DNA from: Accumulibacter sp.
Lineage (GTDB): Bacteria; Pseudomonadota; Gammaproteobacteria; Burkholderiales; Rhodocyclaceae
DNA length: 54,007 nt
Assembly (NCBI GenBank): GCA_024235695.1
Contig: JACKLX010000022.1
Location: 1 to 54,007, forward strand
Direction: 5' to 3'
Made by a program: the position numbers and the translations under genes. This document shows positions 1-8,811 of the stretch, in pieces. Under the pieces are notes generated by a model, which was given only the letters and a program-made list of their open reading frames with translations, did not search any database and was not told the DNA's origin. Position 1 is the stretch's first letter. Each line of letters begins with the position of its first letter.

Positions 1-1063
1 GAGGATATCGCCCAAGCAGTTCGTTGATCTCGCGCAGCGCGGTATCCGGCGAGCACTTGCCGATGGCCGCCCACTTGCTGCTGGTCAGTTTGCCCTCGAA
101 TCCGTCGAGCAGGCGGTTGAGGAGTTTCACCTGCCGCGCGTTCAGCGGTGTCGCGGCCCAGCGTTGCCAGAAGCGTGTCTTGGCCAGTACGGCGTCCAGG
201 GTCTCTTGTGCGGTATTGACCGCGCCCCGCAAGGTTTCGAGAAACCACATCAGCCAGTCGGTCACCTCCAGCGAACCCTTTTGCGTGCGCTCCAGGATTT
301 CGTAGTAGTCCCGCCGTTCGCGCTGGATTTGTGCCGACAGACTGTAGAACCGCTGCGGGCTCTCATCGGCACGGGCCAGCAGGAGGTCGCCGAGCGCCCG
401 GGCAATACGCCCGTTGCCATCGTCGAAGGGGTGTAGCGTGACGAACCACAGGTGCCCCAGACCCGCCTTGAGGATCGGATGATCTGCGGTGCCGGTGTTC
501 ACCCAGTCGATGAGGCGCGCCAATTCGGCCTCGAGTTTCTCTGCTGGCGGTGCTTCGAAGTGAACACGCTGCCGACCGATGGCGCCGGAGACAACCTGCA
601 TCGGTCCGTTCCCGTCATCCCGGAGCATTCCCACGCGAATGGCTGAGAGTCCGCTATAGCCGGTTGGAAACAGCGCCGCGTGCCAGCCGAGCAGCCGTTC
701 TCGCGTTAGTGCGACCTCGCAGCGTGCTGTCGCATCAAGCACCATATCGACTACGCCCTCGACGTGGCGATCGACCGGCGTAAGCGCTCCGATATCCACA
801 CCCAGGCGGCGCGCGATCGACGAGCGTACGGACTCGGCGTCAAGGCGCTCGCCCTCTATTTCGCTGGTCTTGAGAACATCCTCGGTCAGCGTCGTCAGGC
901 TGGCCTGATCCCGCAGTGCGATCCCCACATCGGCCAGCCGGCCAATGAGCAGACCCTGGGTACGGCTGACGTCAGCCAACGGTCCGGCCAACGCGGCCAG
1001 GTCGTAGCGCCAGGTCGGCCAGTCGGGGGACTGCCAGATGTAGGTGTGATCGCCATTGGTCAT
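1..1063 (-). CDS. Fic family protein (AMP-transferase type), C-terminus cut by the window edge
   Basis: The reading frame opens at ATG 1063 and runs to the window edge without a stop, giving 354 codons. The N-terminal part looks like the DUF4172 region found before many Fic domains. The full Fic catalytic motif HPFDDGNGR is at residues 211-219, with the catalytic histidine at 211. A T-S-E-I-E-G segment at residues 66-71 fits the (S/T)xxxE(G/N) inhibitory motif of class II Fic proteins, so the enzyme is probably self-inhibited. The family transfers AMP (rarely other groups) from a nucleotide onto Ser, Thr or Tyr of a target protein; the target here is unknown. The visible C-terminal part looks like the winged-helix region common in chromosomal Fic proteins. 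Only a few residues are likely missing. Confidence 0.9.
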   Translation of the reverse strand, partial: MTNGDHTYIWQSPDWPTWRYDLAALAGPLADVSRTQGLLIGRLADVGIALRDQASLTTLTEDVLKTSEIEGERLDAESVRSSIARRLGVDIGALTPVDRHVEGVVDMVLDATARCEVALTRERLLGWHAALFPTGYSGLSAIRVGMLRDDGNGPMQVVSGAIGRQRVHFEAPPAEKLEAELARLIDWVNTGTADHPILKAGLGHLWFVTLHPFDDGNGRIARALGDLLLARADESPQRFYSLSAQIQRERRDYYEILERTQKGSLEVTDWLMWFLETLRGAVNTAQETLDAVLAKTRFWQRWAATPLNARQVKLLNRLLDGFEGKLTSSKWAAIGKCSPDTALREINELLGRYP

Positions 1064-1132
1064 GCGGAGATTATGGCGGGCATTGTACGAAGCGGCAAGA
1101 TATTCACCGCAGTCAGCGCGGAGAATGTTTCC

Positions 1133-1333
1133 CTATTCGCCGCAGACGCCTACTTCCTCGCTGATCAGATCAGCCAACGCCGCATCGAACGCCAAGCCAT
1201 CCGACTCACGGGTGGCTTTTTGGCCGGTGAAATCTTGCCAGCGTTGCACAGTGACATCGACGTACTTCGGATCGAGTTCCATCAGCCGCGCGATACGCCC
1301 CGACTTCTGGGCAGCGATCAGAGTCGTACCCGA
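1133..1333 (-). pseudogene. C-terminal remnant of a DNA methyltransferase
   Basis: The minus frame from 1333 to the TAG at 1133 reads SGTTLIAAQKSGRIARLMEL, then DPKYVDVTVQRWQDFTGQ. This is the usual end of phage- and plasmid-type N4/N6 DNA methyltransferases, where SGTT follows the SAM-binding DPF-x-G motif and the next block places the helix after strand 2. A TGA codon at 1334-1336 closes the frame just upstream. The sequence before it (to about 1430) does not resemble a methyltransferase, so the rest of the gene has been lost or replaced. No start codon and no catalytic (D/N/S)PP(Y/W) motif are present. The 66-codon fragment cannot be active. Confidence 0.7.
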
Positions 1334-1895
1334 TCAGTTCTTGATCGTCTCGCCAACGTAGGCCAGACTGTTCAGGATGTCGCGCCACGGGCGACGCCGA
1401 CCACCGATACGCATCAAGATAGACCTTGAAAATCATGGGACGGGAGGACTGAAGAGGAAGCCGCGTGAATCGGCAATAAGCTGTATGGATGAACAGTATT
1501 TTGCATGCTGGCGACGCGACGCTTCACCCGCGTAAGCGAGCAGATGAACGCGTTGAGCTGAAAGAATGTTGAAACCGCGTCGTGGCACGGACTCAAGAGG
1601 TCAAACGGGTGGCGTACGTAAGTGCCTGATAGAGCTAGGTATTGACGCTACGCAGCAGCCTCTCTTGCCCTTGGCAAACGGTCACCGACCAGAAATTTCG
1701 CGTTGGCGTATCTGTCTGAACCAAGACGAATGTCGGAAAACTCCCGTTCGGTCGTCTCTAAAAGCACAGCAAAAACAACGACTTAAAAGCTATGCACTAA
1801 AATCGCGAAGTCACGAGGTTTCGAGAGAAACGGCCCGTAAGACGCCGAAATCGGCCAGGAATGACATTTGTGGGGTCGGCGAGGTCAACAGGTAT
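1334..1895. other. Gap with no supportable gene, probable degraded island edge
   Basis: Both strands contain only short frames with no recognisable domain, and base composition is more AT-rich than the flanking genes around 1700-1900. The minus frame next to the methyltransferase remnant (about 1336-1430) encodes a basic peptide ending GETIKN before the stop; I do not recognise its family. I found no copy of the tRNA-Ser 3' end that would mark an attachment site. Confidence 0.4.
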
Positions 1896-1933
1896 AAACG
1901 AAAAACCCCGCGGAACATGGCGTTCAGCGGGGT
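1896..1933 (-). terminator. Rho-independent terminator after tRNA-Ser
   Basis: Read on the minus strand, ACCCCGC (1933-1927) pairs with GCGGGGT (1911-1905) across a 15-base loop and is followed by TTTTTCGTTT. It sits about 40 bases past the tRNA 3' end and would end a lysC-tRNA-Ser transcript. Confidence 0.8.
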
Positions 1934-1970
1934 GTTCGTTTTTGGTGCAGAGAGTTACGTGCTACTGGCC

Positions 1971-2064
1971 TGGCGGAGACGAAGGGATTCGAACCCTTGA
2001 TGCAGGTTTATGCCCGCATGCTCCCTTAGCAGGGGAGTGCCTTCGACCTCTCGGCCACGTCTCC
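1971..2064 (-). tRNA. serX: tRNA-Ser (anticodon GCU)
   Basis: The minus strand from 2064 to 1971 folds as a class II tRNA. The acceptor stem is GGAGACG paired with CGTCTCC, followed by discriminator G and encoded CCA at 1973-1971. The anticodon loop CTGCTAA carries GCT and reads AGC/AGU serine codons. A long variable arm built around GCATGCGGGC is present, as expected for serine tRNAs, and the T loop is GGTTCGAATCC. Length is 94 bases with CCA. The 5' base at 2064 is also the last base of the lysC stop codon. The gene symbol is a placeholder used for serine tRNAs of this anticodon in some genomes. Confidence 0.95.
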
Positions 2065-3344
2065 TAGGAGGGCGTGATGATATCGGTTTCGTCACGACCG
2101 GTCAAACTCAACTTGGCTTTTTGCGGCTTCTCCAGGCCAAAGACCTTGTGCAGGACGCGCACGGCGAGTTCGAGGTATTTTTCCTCGATTACCACCGAGA
2201 TCTTGATCTCTGAAGTGGAGATCATCTGCAGGTTGATACCTTCCTTGGCCAGTGCGCCGAACATCTTGCTGGCGACCCCGGGATGCGACCGCATCCCCAC
2301 GCCGACGGCGGAGACCTTGCAGGTCGTGGTGTCGCCCGTCAGGTCGCGCGCACCGATCTTGGTCCGGACGCTTTCCAGAATGGCCAGCGCCTTGTTGTAA
2401 TCGCCACGGTGGACGGTGAACGAGAAGTCGGTGGTCTCATCGCGGCCGATGTTCTGGATGATCATGTCGACGTCGATGTTGGCGTCGGCAATCGGCCCAA
2501 GGATCTGGTAGGCGATACCCGGGCGGTCGGGGACGCCGAGCATGGTGAGTTTGGCTTCGTCGCGATTGAAAGCGATGCCGGAGATGACAGGTTGTTCCAT
2601 AGTGCTTTTTTCCTCAACAGTGATCAGCGTACCGTCACCTTCGTCCTCGAAACTCGAAAGCACGCGCAATTTGACTTTGTACTTGCCGGCGAACTCCACC
2701 GAGCGGATCTGCAGCACCTTGGAGCCAAGGCTGGCCATCTCCAGCATCTCTTCGAAAGTGATGGTGTCGAGTTTGCGCGCTTCCGGCACGACGCGCGGGT
2801 CAGTGGTGTAGACGCCATCGACGTCGGTGTAGATCTGGCACTCGTCGGCCTTCAGCGCGGCCGCGAGCGCCACCGCCGAGGTGTCGGAGCCGCCCCGGCC
2901 AAGCGTCGTGATGTTGCCGTGTGCGTCGGCACCCTGAAAGCCGGCGACAACGACGACGTTGCCTTCGGCCAGCGCCTTGCGAATCCGTTCTTCGTCGATC
3001 CTCAGAATTCGCGCCTTGGTGAACGTACTGTCGGTGAGCACGGTGACCTGCGAACCGGTAAAGCTTTTCGCTTTCACACCTTGCGCATGCATCGCCATGG
3101 CCAGCAGGCCGATCGTCACCTGCTCGCCGGTCGAGGCGATGACGTCGAGTTCGCGCGGGTCTGGCGAAGGCGAGATCTCCTTGGCCAGTGCGATCAGCCG
3201 ATTGGTCTCGCCGGCCATCGCCGACGGCACGACGATGACCTGATGACCTTGCGCCTGCCAGCGCGCAACGCGCTTCGCGACGTTCTTTATGCGCTCCGTC
3301 GAGCCGACCGAGGTGCCACCGAACTTCTGAACTATCAGCGCCAT
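2064..3344 (-). CDS. lysC: Aspartate kinase
   Basis: This 426-residue protein phosphorylates aspartate, the first step towards lysine, threonine, methionine and diaminopimelate. The N-terminal amino-acid-kinase motif KFGGTSVGS is at residues 7-15. Two ACT domains fill the last third, the usual site of feedback inhibition by lysine and threonine. I chose ATG 3344 over the TTG at 3350 because family members begin [10 protein letters not shown]. An internal start for a beta subunit is possible, as in other LysC proteins, but was not established. The TAG stop at 2066-2064 shares its last base with the first base of tRNA-Ser, and no terminator lies between them. A candidate promoter sits at 3378-3407. 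The pathway partners hom and thrC are elsewhere in the window. Confidence 0.95.
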   Translation of the reverse strand: MALIVQKFGGTSVGSTERIKNVAKRVARWQAQGHQVIVVPSAMAGETNRLIALAKEISPSPDPRELDVIASTGEQVTIGLLAMAMHAQGVKAKSFTGSQVTVLTDSTFTKARILRIDEERIRKALAEGNVVVVAGFQGADAHGNITTLGRGGSDTSAVALAAALKADECQIYTDVDGVYTTDPRVVPEARKLDTITFEEMLEMASLGSKVLQIRSVEFAGKYKVKLRVLSSFEDEGDGTLITVEEKSTMEQPVISGIAFNRDEAKLTMLGVPDRPGIAYQILGPIADANIDVDMIIQNIGRDETTDFSFTVHRGDYNKALAILESVRTKIGARDLTGDTTTCKVSAVGVGMRSHPGVASKMFGALAKEGINLQMISTSEIKISVVIEEKYLELAVRVLHKVFGLEKPQKAKLSLTGRDETDIITPS

Positions 3345-3377
3345 TGCCAATCCAATTTGAGGTCCCGAAAATGCGAC

Positions 3378-3407
3378 ATTCTAAAGCATTGCCTGGCATG
3401 GCGGCAA
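3378..3407 (-). promoter_or_regulatory. Candidate sigma-70 promoter for lysC
   Basis: On the minus strand, TTGCCG (3407-3402) and TAGAAT (3383-3378) are separated by 18 bases. They lie 34 bases upstream of the lysC ATG. Confidence 0.5.
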
Positions 3408-3466
3408 AGGGCTTCCGGCCCGGATGAACCGATCAGCATTAGTCAAATGGTCTAATGGAATGCCAC

Positions 3467-3494
3467 TTGCAATCCTGATCGTTTCGCTTATAGT
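3467..3494 (+). promoter_or_regulatory. Candidate sigma-70 promoter for the small HTH gene
   Basis: TTGCAA (3467-3472) and TATAGT (3489-3494) are separated by 16 bases. Transcription would start near 3501, leaving a leader of roughly 100 bases before the ATG at 3598. Confidence 0.55.
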
Positions 3495-3571
3495 GTGCCG
3501 TGTATTACCAAGGCCATACCGTGTCGATAGGTGGCAGGAGCGCGTCGTTCTGCTGGTTCGCGTGGCGTAAT

Positions 3572-3589
3572 TGTACGAAATGTACGAAA
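3572..3589 (+). repeat. Tandem 9-bp repeat in the leader of the HTH gene
   Basis: TGTACGAAA occurs twice in a row, ending eight bases before the ATG at 3598 and overlapping the Shine-Dalgarno region. A site like this could bind the encoded HTH protein, but that is speculation from position alone. Confidence 0.6.
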
Positions 3590-3597
3590 GGATAGTC

Positions 3598-3903
3598 ATG
3601 AGCACCGTCAAAGTCGTCGAGAGGGTCGATCCCCGCGAAATTCGTCGCAAGCTTGGTCTGAACCAGCAGCAATTCTGGTCAAAAATCGGTGTCACCCAGA
3701 GCGGTGGTTCGCGCTATGAAAGCGGCCGCAACATGCCCAAGCCGGTACGTGAGCTGCTTCGACTGGTGCATGTCGAGCAGATCGACATCCAGCGTCTCAG
3801 GCGTGAAGACTTCGAAGTGGTCGAGTATCTGAAGGCGGAAGACCCCGAGCAATTCAAGAGCCTCAAGAAGGCCGCCAAGAGCAAGAGCAAGAAGGCTGTT
3901 TGA
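3598..3903 (+). CDS. Small XRE-like helix-turn-helix protein
   Basis: The 101-residue product has a helix-turn-helix core at about residues 15-50 (IRRKLGLNQQQFWSKIGV, then TQSGGSRYESGRNMP), typical of XRE/Cro DNA-binding domains. The C-terminal 15 residues are rich in lysine, which would add nonspecific DNA affinity. I chose ATG 3598 because GAAAGGAT lies at the right distance upstream; the TTG at 3571 and ATG at 3580 have no such site. It stands alone between divergent lysC and convergent recN. It is probably a transcription regulator with unknown targets. No toxin-like partner gene is adjacent. Confidence 0.75.
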   Translation: MSTVKVVERVDPREIRRKLGLNQQQFWSKIGVTQSGGSRYESGRNMPKPVRELLRLVHVEQIDIQRLRREDFEVVEYLKAEDPEQFKSLKKAAKSKSKKAV

Positions 3904-4003
3904 GCTTTCCCGGTTGCCCTGGTTGCCGGCTTGCCGGGGGTACCGGTCGTTGCTCGCGCGTCGCCGCCGCAAGTTCGCCGGTTGCGCCTCGGCGTCCTGG
4001 CCG

Positions 4004-5653
4004 CTACAGCTGAAGCATCTCCCTGGCGTGCTGGCGGGTGATTGCCGTTATCTCTATGCCGCCCAGCATGCGGGCAATCTCTTCGACGCGCCGTTCGCCG
4101 TCGAGAGTCGCCACACGGCTGCGTACCTGGCCCGCGTCGGCCGTCTTGCTGACCAGCCACTGCCAGTTGGCGCGCGCCGCCACCTGCGGCAGGTGAGTCA
4201 CGCAGAGAACCTGCCGCTCGACGCCCAGTTCGCGTAACAAGCGGCCGACGACCTCGGCGACACCGCCGCCAATGCCGACATCGACTTCGTCGAAGATCAG
4301 CGTCGGCACGCGTGCCGCCTGGCTGGTCACGACCTGGATCGCCAGGCTGATCCGCGACAGTTCGCCACCCGAGGCAACCTTGGCCAGCGACCGTGATTGA
4401 TCGCCGGCGAGTCCGGCAACGCGAAATTCGATCTGCTCGAGCCCGGACGCATTGCCGCCGGCGACCGGCACCAGCGCGACTTCGAAGCTGCCGCCGCCAA
4501 GCGCCAGTTGCTGCATAACCTGGCTGACTTCGCGGCCAAGCGTGCTGGCTGCCGCCGTGCGCTCGGCCGACAGGCGTTGCGCCAGTTGGCCGTAGCGCTC
4601 GCCGGCGGCGGCGAGGCGCTTCGCCAGGCCGTCGAGATCGGCCGCTTCGCCGAGGACGGTCAACCGTTCCTGGCAGCGTGCGAGCAGGGCGGGCAGTTCG
4701 TCCGGCTTGCAGCGGAATTTCCGTGCACAGTCGAGCACTGCTTCGATACGTCGCTCCAGCTCGTTCAGGCGCTGCGGATCCAGCTCGACGTGGCTGGCGT
4801 AACGGCGCAGCGCCGAGATCGCTTCCGCCAGCTCGGTCTGCGCCGATTGCAGCAGGCAGGCGACTTCGGAGAGTGCCGGGTCGTATTCGGCAAGACCCTC
4901 GAGCCGATTCGCGACCGTGGCCACCCGCGCTTCGCAGGCGGTGTCGCCTTCGGCCAGTACCTGCAGGGAAAGCTGGGCGCCTTCGACGAGGCTCGCGGCA
5001 TGCGCCAGACGCCGATGATCATCATTCAGTGCCTGCCATTCTGCGAGCGAAAAGCCCAGCGTTTCCAGCTCCCCGAGCTGCCACGCCAATTGCTCACGCT
5101 CGGCGGCCAGTGCTTCGATCCCTTGCGAAGCGACATCAAGGCTGTCCCTTGCTTCGCGCCAGTCTCGCCAGGCGGTGGCCACCTCCGCCAGCAAGGGTTC
5201 GAGGCGGGCATGCGAATCGAGCAGGGCTCGCTGCGCGTCGCTGCGCAGCAGCGACTGGTGGGCGTGCTGGCCGTGAATGTCGACCAGTCGCTCGGCTACT
5301 TCGCGCAGTTGTTGAACGGTCACCGGAGATCCGTTCAGGTAGGCGCGCGATCGGCCGTTGGTGTCGACCAGCCGGCGCAGCAGCAGGCTGCCATCGCTAT
5401 CCAGATCGTGTTTCCGCAACCACCCGGCAGCGGTTGAGCCGTCGAGGTCGAACTCGGCGGTCACCTCGGCTCGCTCGCCACCGCTTCTCACCAGGCCGGC
5501 GTCGGCGCGCTCGCCGAGCGCAAAGGCCAGCGCATCGACGAGAATCGACTTGCCTGCACCGGTTTCGCCGGTCAGCGTGCCGAAGCCCGCCTGAAACTCC
5601 AGCTCGAGGCGATCGACCAGGACGAAGTCGCGAATCGTCAGGCGGCAGAGCAT
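4004..5653 (-). CDS. recN: DNA repair protein RecN
   Basis: RecN is a 549-residue SMC-like ATPase that binds DNA ends and helps recombinational repair of double-strand breaks. The Walker A motif GETGAGKS is at residues 29-36. A long helical, coiled-coil middle follows, with the ABC signature SGGELSR and the Walker B segment LIFDEVDVGIGG near the C-terminus. Length matches the family (about 550). I chose ATG 5653 because MLCRLTIRDFVLVDRLELEF is the conserved N-terminus; the frame is open 47 codons further upstream but overlaps nadK. The nadK stop lies 23 bases upstream, so the two genes are almost certainly co-transcribed. No LexA box was searched for beyond eye inspection. Confidence 0.95.
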   Translation of the reverse strand: MLCRLTIRDFVLVDRLELEFQAGFGTLTGETGAGKSILVDALAFALGERADAGLVRSGGERAEVTAEFDLDGSTAAGWLRKHDLDSDGSLLLRRLVDTNGRSRAYLNGSPVTVQQLREVAERLVDIHGQHAHQSLLRSDAQRALLDSHARLEPLLAEVATAWRDWREARDSLDVASQGIEALAAEREQLAWQLGELETLGFSLAEWQALNDDHRRLAHAASLVEGAQLSLQVLAEGDTACEARVATVANRLEGLAEYDPALSEVACLLQSAQTELAEAISALRRYASHVELDPQRLNELERRIEAVLDCARKFRCKPDELPALLARCQERLTVLGEAADLDGLAKRLAAAGERYGQLAQRLSAERTAAASTLGREVSQVMQQLALGGGSFEVALVPVAGGNASGLEQIEFRVAGLAGDQSRSLAKVASGGELSRISLAIQVVTSQAARVPTLIFDEVDVGIGGGVAEVVGRLLRELGVERQVLCVTHLPQVAARANWQWLVSKTADAGQVRSRVATLDGERRVEEIARMLGGIEITAITRQHAREMLQL

Positions 5654-5676
5654 GATGTCGTCGGCGCGGGAATGGC

Positions 5677-6603
5677 TCAATGCTCCTTCGGCCGCTCGCT
5701 CCAGTGCAGCTTTTGACGCAGCATCGCGAAGTAGCTGTAGCCGGGCGGGTGAAGCAGGCAGATCGAGTACTCCGAGCGGCGGATGCGGACGCAATCACCG
5801 CTCTTGAGATCGACGGTCACCTGGCCATCGAAGTGGGCGCGCGAATCGGTCGCGTACGCCACCCGGATCTCGATCTCGTTGCGGTCGCCGACGACGATCG
5901 GCCGATTGGTCAGCGCGTGTGGGCAAAGCGGCACCAGCGCGATGGCCGAGATGCGCGGATGCAGGATCGGGCCGTTGGCCGACAGCGCATAGGCCGTCGA
6001 GCCGGTTGAAGTGGCGACAATCAGGCCGTCGGAGCGTAGGTGATAGATGAACTCGCCGTCTACCAGCAGTTCGAGTTCGATCATCCGGCCGATCGCACCC
6101 TTGTCGACGACGACGTCGTTCAGCGCCAGATTGGCAGTGACGGTGCGCTCGCCGCGCACCACCTCGGCGTCGAGCAGCATCCGCGTTTCGGGGACGAACC
6201 TGCCGTCGAGCAGGTCGTCCATGGCGGTCAACATCTCGCTGCGGGAGATGTCGGTCATGAAGCCGAGGCGGCCCTGATTCACCCCGACCAGCGGTACGCG
6301 GTAACGCGCCAGCTGACGCGCGGCATTGAGCATCGTGCCATCGCCGCCGACGACGATCGCCATGTCGGCGTGTGCGCCAAGCCAGGAAAAACTGCCACTC
6401 GCCCAGCTGCGGACGTCGAGTTGCGCGACGACGTTACGCGCGGTTTCCTCTTCGATCAGCACCGTCATGCCGCGTTCGTGCAGGTACTTGGCCAGCAGGC
6501 GGACGGATTCGGCAATTTCCTGACTGTGGTACTTACCGATCAACGCGATCGTCTTGGGTAGATTCGCGCTATCGGGGGACTCTTGAGGAAAGGCGTGGTT
6601 CAT
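5677..6603 (-). CDS. nadK: NAD kinase
   Basis: This 308-residue cytoplasmic enzyme phosphorylates NAD to NADP. The diagnostic GGDGT motif is at residues 86-90, followed by the [10 protein letters not shown] block and the second conserved region with [18 protein letters not shown] 6603 is chosen because the length and N-terminus match the family; the open frame runs far upstream but lies antisense to hrcA. It is divergent from hrcA across 75 bases and is followed closely by recN, the same nadK-recN order seen in many proteobacteria. Confidence 0.95.
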   Translation of the reverse strand: MNHAFPQESPDSANLPKTIALIGKYHSQEIAESVRLLAKYLHERGMTVLIEEETARNVVAQLDVRSWASGSFSWLGAHADMAIVVGGDGTMLNAARQLARYRVPLVGVNQGRLGFMTDISRSEMLTAMDDLLDGRFVPETRMLLDAEVVRGERTVTANLALNDVVVDKGAIGRMIELELLVDGEFIYHLRSDGLIVATSTGSTAYALSANGPILHPRISAIALVPLCPHALTNRPIVVGDRNEIEIRVAYATDSRAHFDGQVTVDLKSGDCVRIRRSEYSICLLHPPGYSYFAMLRQKLHWSERPKEH

Positions 6604-6665
6604 GCTGCCAATTAAACCACAATTCAGCTGGCCGCCGCGGCGCCCCGCGAGCGGGCAATTTTTTG

Positions 6666-6671
6666 TAGAAT
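6666..6671 (+). promoter_or_regulatory. Possible -10 element just before hrcA
   Basis: TAGAAT ends eight bases before the hrcA ATG and no Shine-Dalgarno sequence or clear -35 box is visible. If used, it would make a leaderless hrcA message. Confidence 0.3.
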
Positions 6672-6678
6672 CGGGCTC

Positions 6679-7707
6679 ATGCTCGACGAACGCGCGAAGA
6701 TGCTGCTCAAGACGCTGATCGAACGCTACGTGGCGGATGGTCAACCGGTTGGCTCGCGCGCGCTGTCGAAGTACTCGGGCCTCGACCTGTCGGCGGCCAC
6801 CGTCCGCAACGTCATGGCCGACCTCGAGGAGGGTGGCTTCATCGCCAGCCCGCATACTTCGGCCGGGCGTGTGCCGACCTCGCGTGGCTACCGGGTTTTT
6901 GTCGACAGGCTGCTGACCGTCGAGGCGCTGGACAAGGAGCGGGTCGACGCCATCGAGGGGCACTTGCTGTTGTCGCAACCCAGGCAGCTGATCAGCAATG
7001 CCTCGCACCTGCTTTCCGGCTTGACACATTTTGCCGGCATCGTCCTCACCCCACGCCGGCGGGTGCCGCAGATTCGTCAGATCGAATTCGTCAGCCTTTC
7101 GGAGAAACGCATCCTGCTGATTCTGGTGACTTCCGATGGGGACGTGCAGAACCGACTGCTCTTTCCCGGCCGTTCGTATACCCCGTCGGAACTCGTCACC
7201 GCGACCAATTACCTCAACCAGCATTTCATCGGTCGCGATTTCGAGCACATTCGCCGGCGGGTTCAGGAAGAGCTGCAGAAGCTGCGTGGCGACATGCAGG
7301 CACTGATGGCGGCAGCTCTTGCCGCTGGCGACGAGGCGATCAAGGGGCCCGAGGACAGGTACGTCATCTCGGGTGAGCGCAACCTGCTCGACGTCGAGGA
7401 GTTTTCGTCGAACATGAAGCGGCTGCGCGAGCTGTTCGATCTCTTCGAGCAACGGACCTCGCTGATGCAGTTGCTCGATCTGTCGCACCGCGCCGACGGC
7501 GTACAGATCTTCATCGGCGGCGAATCGGGTCTGGCACCACTCGATGAGTGCAGCGTCGTCACCGCTCCCTACGAGGTGGACGGTCAGGTGGTCGGTTCGG
7601 TAGGCGTCATCGGTCCGACCCGAATGGCCTACGAGCGCGTCATTCCGATCGTCGACATCACCGCCAAACTGCTCTCCTCGGCCTTGACCTACCAGGCCAA
7701 CTCGTGA
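6679..7707 (+). CDS. hrcA: Heat-inducible transcription repressor HrcA
   Basis: HrcA is a 342-residue repressor that binds CIRCE operators and loses activity when GroEL is occupied by unfolded protein. The N-terminal winged-helix domain contains [12 protein letters not shown] and the recognition region [18 protein letters not shown]. The GAF-like and dimerisation parts follow, ending in the conserved [12 protein letters not shown] and [17 protein letters not shown] regions. The stop overlaps the hemH start by one base (TGATG), so translation is coupled. I saw no CIRCE repeat in the window, including before grpE and dnaK, so its targets, probably groESL, lie elsewhere. Confidence 0.95.
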   Translation: MLDERAKMLLKTLIERYVADGQPVGSRALSKYSGLDLSAATVRNVMADLEEGGFIASPHTSAGRVPTSRGYRVFVDRLLTVEALDKERVDAIEGHLLLSQPRQLISNASHLLSGLTHFAGIVLTPRRRVPQIRQIEFVSLSEKRILLILVTSDGDVQNRLLFPGRSYTPSELVTATNYLNQHFIGRDFEHIRRRVQEELQKLRGDMQALMAAALAAGDEAIKGPEDRYVISGERNLLDVEEFSSNMKRLRELFDLFEQRTSLMQLLDLSHRADGVQIFIGGESGLAPLDECSVVTAPYEVDGQVVGSVGVIGPTRMAYERVIPIVDITAKLLSSALTYQANS

Positions 7708-8810
7708 TGTCCCGCTATCTTCCGGAGCCGGCCTTTCGCCATGGCTCGCCGACGCAGACCGCCGTTCTGCTGATCAATCTCGGGACACCCGAGGCGCCGA
7801 CAGCCACGGCCGTGCGACGCTACCTCAAGGAGTTCCTCTGGGATCGGCGGGTGGTCGAAATCCCGCGGCCCGTCTGGTGGCTGATTCTCAACGCGATCAT
7901 TCTTCGCGTCAGGCCACGCCGGTCGGCCGAAAAATACGCCTCGGTGTGGCTGGCCGAAGGCTCACCGCTGAAAGTGCACGTCGAACGCCAGGCCAAGCTG
8001 CTGCGCGGCTTCCTCGGTCAGGCCGGGCACCGGGTGATCGTCGACTACGCGATGCGCTACGGCGAGCCGTCGATTCCGGCGACGCTGTCGCGTCTCAAGG
8101 CAGGCGGCTGCACGCGGATTCTCCTGCTGCCGCTCTATCCGCAATACGCCGCGAGTACCACCGCGACCGCCATCGATGCCGCCAGTGCTTGGCTGCAGAG
8201 CGTCCGCAACCAGCCGGAAATCCGCACCGTCCGTAGCTTTGCCGATCACCCGGGCTACATCGCCGCGCTGGCCGCCAGCGTTCGCGAGCACTGGGCGCGC
8301 AGCGGCCGACCGGACACCTCCTATCGTCTGGTGATGAGCTTTCACGGGCTGCCGCGCTACACCCTCGACAAGGGCGATCCGTACCACTGCGAGTGCCAGA
8401 AGAGTGGCCGCTTGCTCGCCGAGGCGCTGGGACTCGCTCCCGAGCAATACCAGATCTGCTTTCAGTCGCGTTTCGGCCGCGCCGAGTGGCTGCAGCCGTA
8501 TACCGCGCCGACACTACGGGCGCTTGGCAAACAGGGGCTGCAGCGGGTGGACGTGATCTGCCCGGGCTTTCCCGCCGATTGTCTCGAGACGCTCGAGGAA
8601 ATCGCCATCGAGGGCCGAGCCGAGTTCATCGACGCCGGCGGCAGGGAATACCACTTCGTGCCCTGCCTCAACGATCGCCACGACTGGCTGCACGCGCTGA
8701 CCGCGATTGCCGTCAACCACCTTCAGGGTTGGCCCACGCAGCTGCCGCCCGAGCAGGCGGCTCTCGAGATCAGTGCCCTGCGCGCCAGGGCGCGCGGCGC
8801 GTCCGCCTGA
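7707..8810 (+). CDS. hemH: Ferrochelatase
   Basis: HemH inserts ferrous iron into protoporphyrin IX, the last step of heme synthesis. The 367-residue protein begins with the family pattern [12 protein letters not shown] near residue 20. The proposed catalytic histidine is at about 213 in MSFHGLPR, and the conserved YHCECQKS and [15 protein letters not shown] segments follow. The ATG at 7707 overlaps the hrcA stop. The gene ends one base from the stop of the convergent kinase gene, so any terminator must lie inside a coding region. Confidence 0.95.
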   Translation: MSRYLPEPAFRHGSPTQTAVLLINLGTPEAPTATAVRRYLKEFLWDRRVVEIPRPVWWLILNAIILRVRPRRSAEKYASVWLAEGSPLKVHVERQAKLLRGFLGQAGHRVIVDYAMRYGEPSIPATLSRLKAGGCTRILLLPLYPQYAASTTATAIDAASAWLQSVRNQPEIRTVRSFADHPGYIAALAASVREHWARSGRPDTSYRLVMSFHGLPRYTLDKGDPYHCECQKSGRLLAEALGLAPEQYQICFQSRFGRAEWLQPYTAPTLRALGKQGLQRVDVICPGFPADCLETLEEIAIEGRAEFIDAGGREYHFVPCLNDRHDWLHALTAIAVNHLQGWPTQLPPEQAALEISALRARARGASA

Positions 8811-8811
8811 C

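Noticed and set aside
764-1429. 221-codon plus-strand frame over the Fic start region
   Set aside because: Antisense to Fic and the methyltransferase remnant, without family features.
1566-2000. 144-codon plus-strand frame reaching the tRNA
   Set aside because: Basic translation ending RRRRDSNP, an artefact of reading through the opposite strand of a tRNA; no family match.
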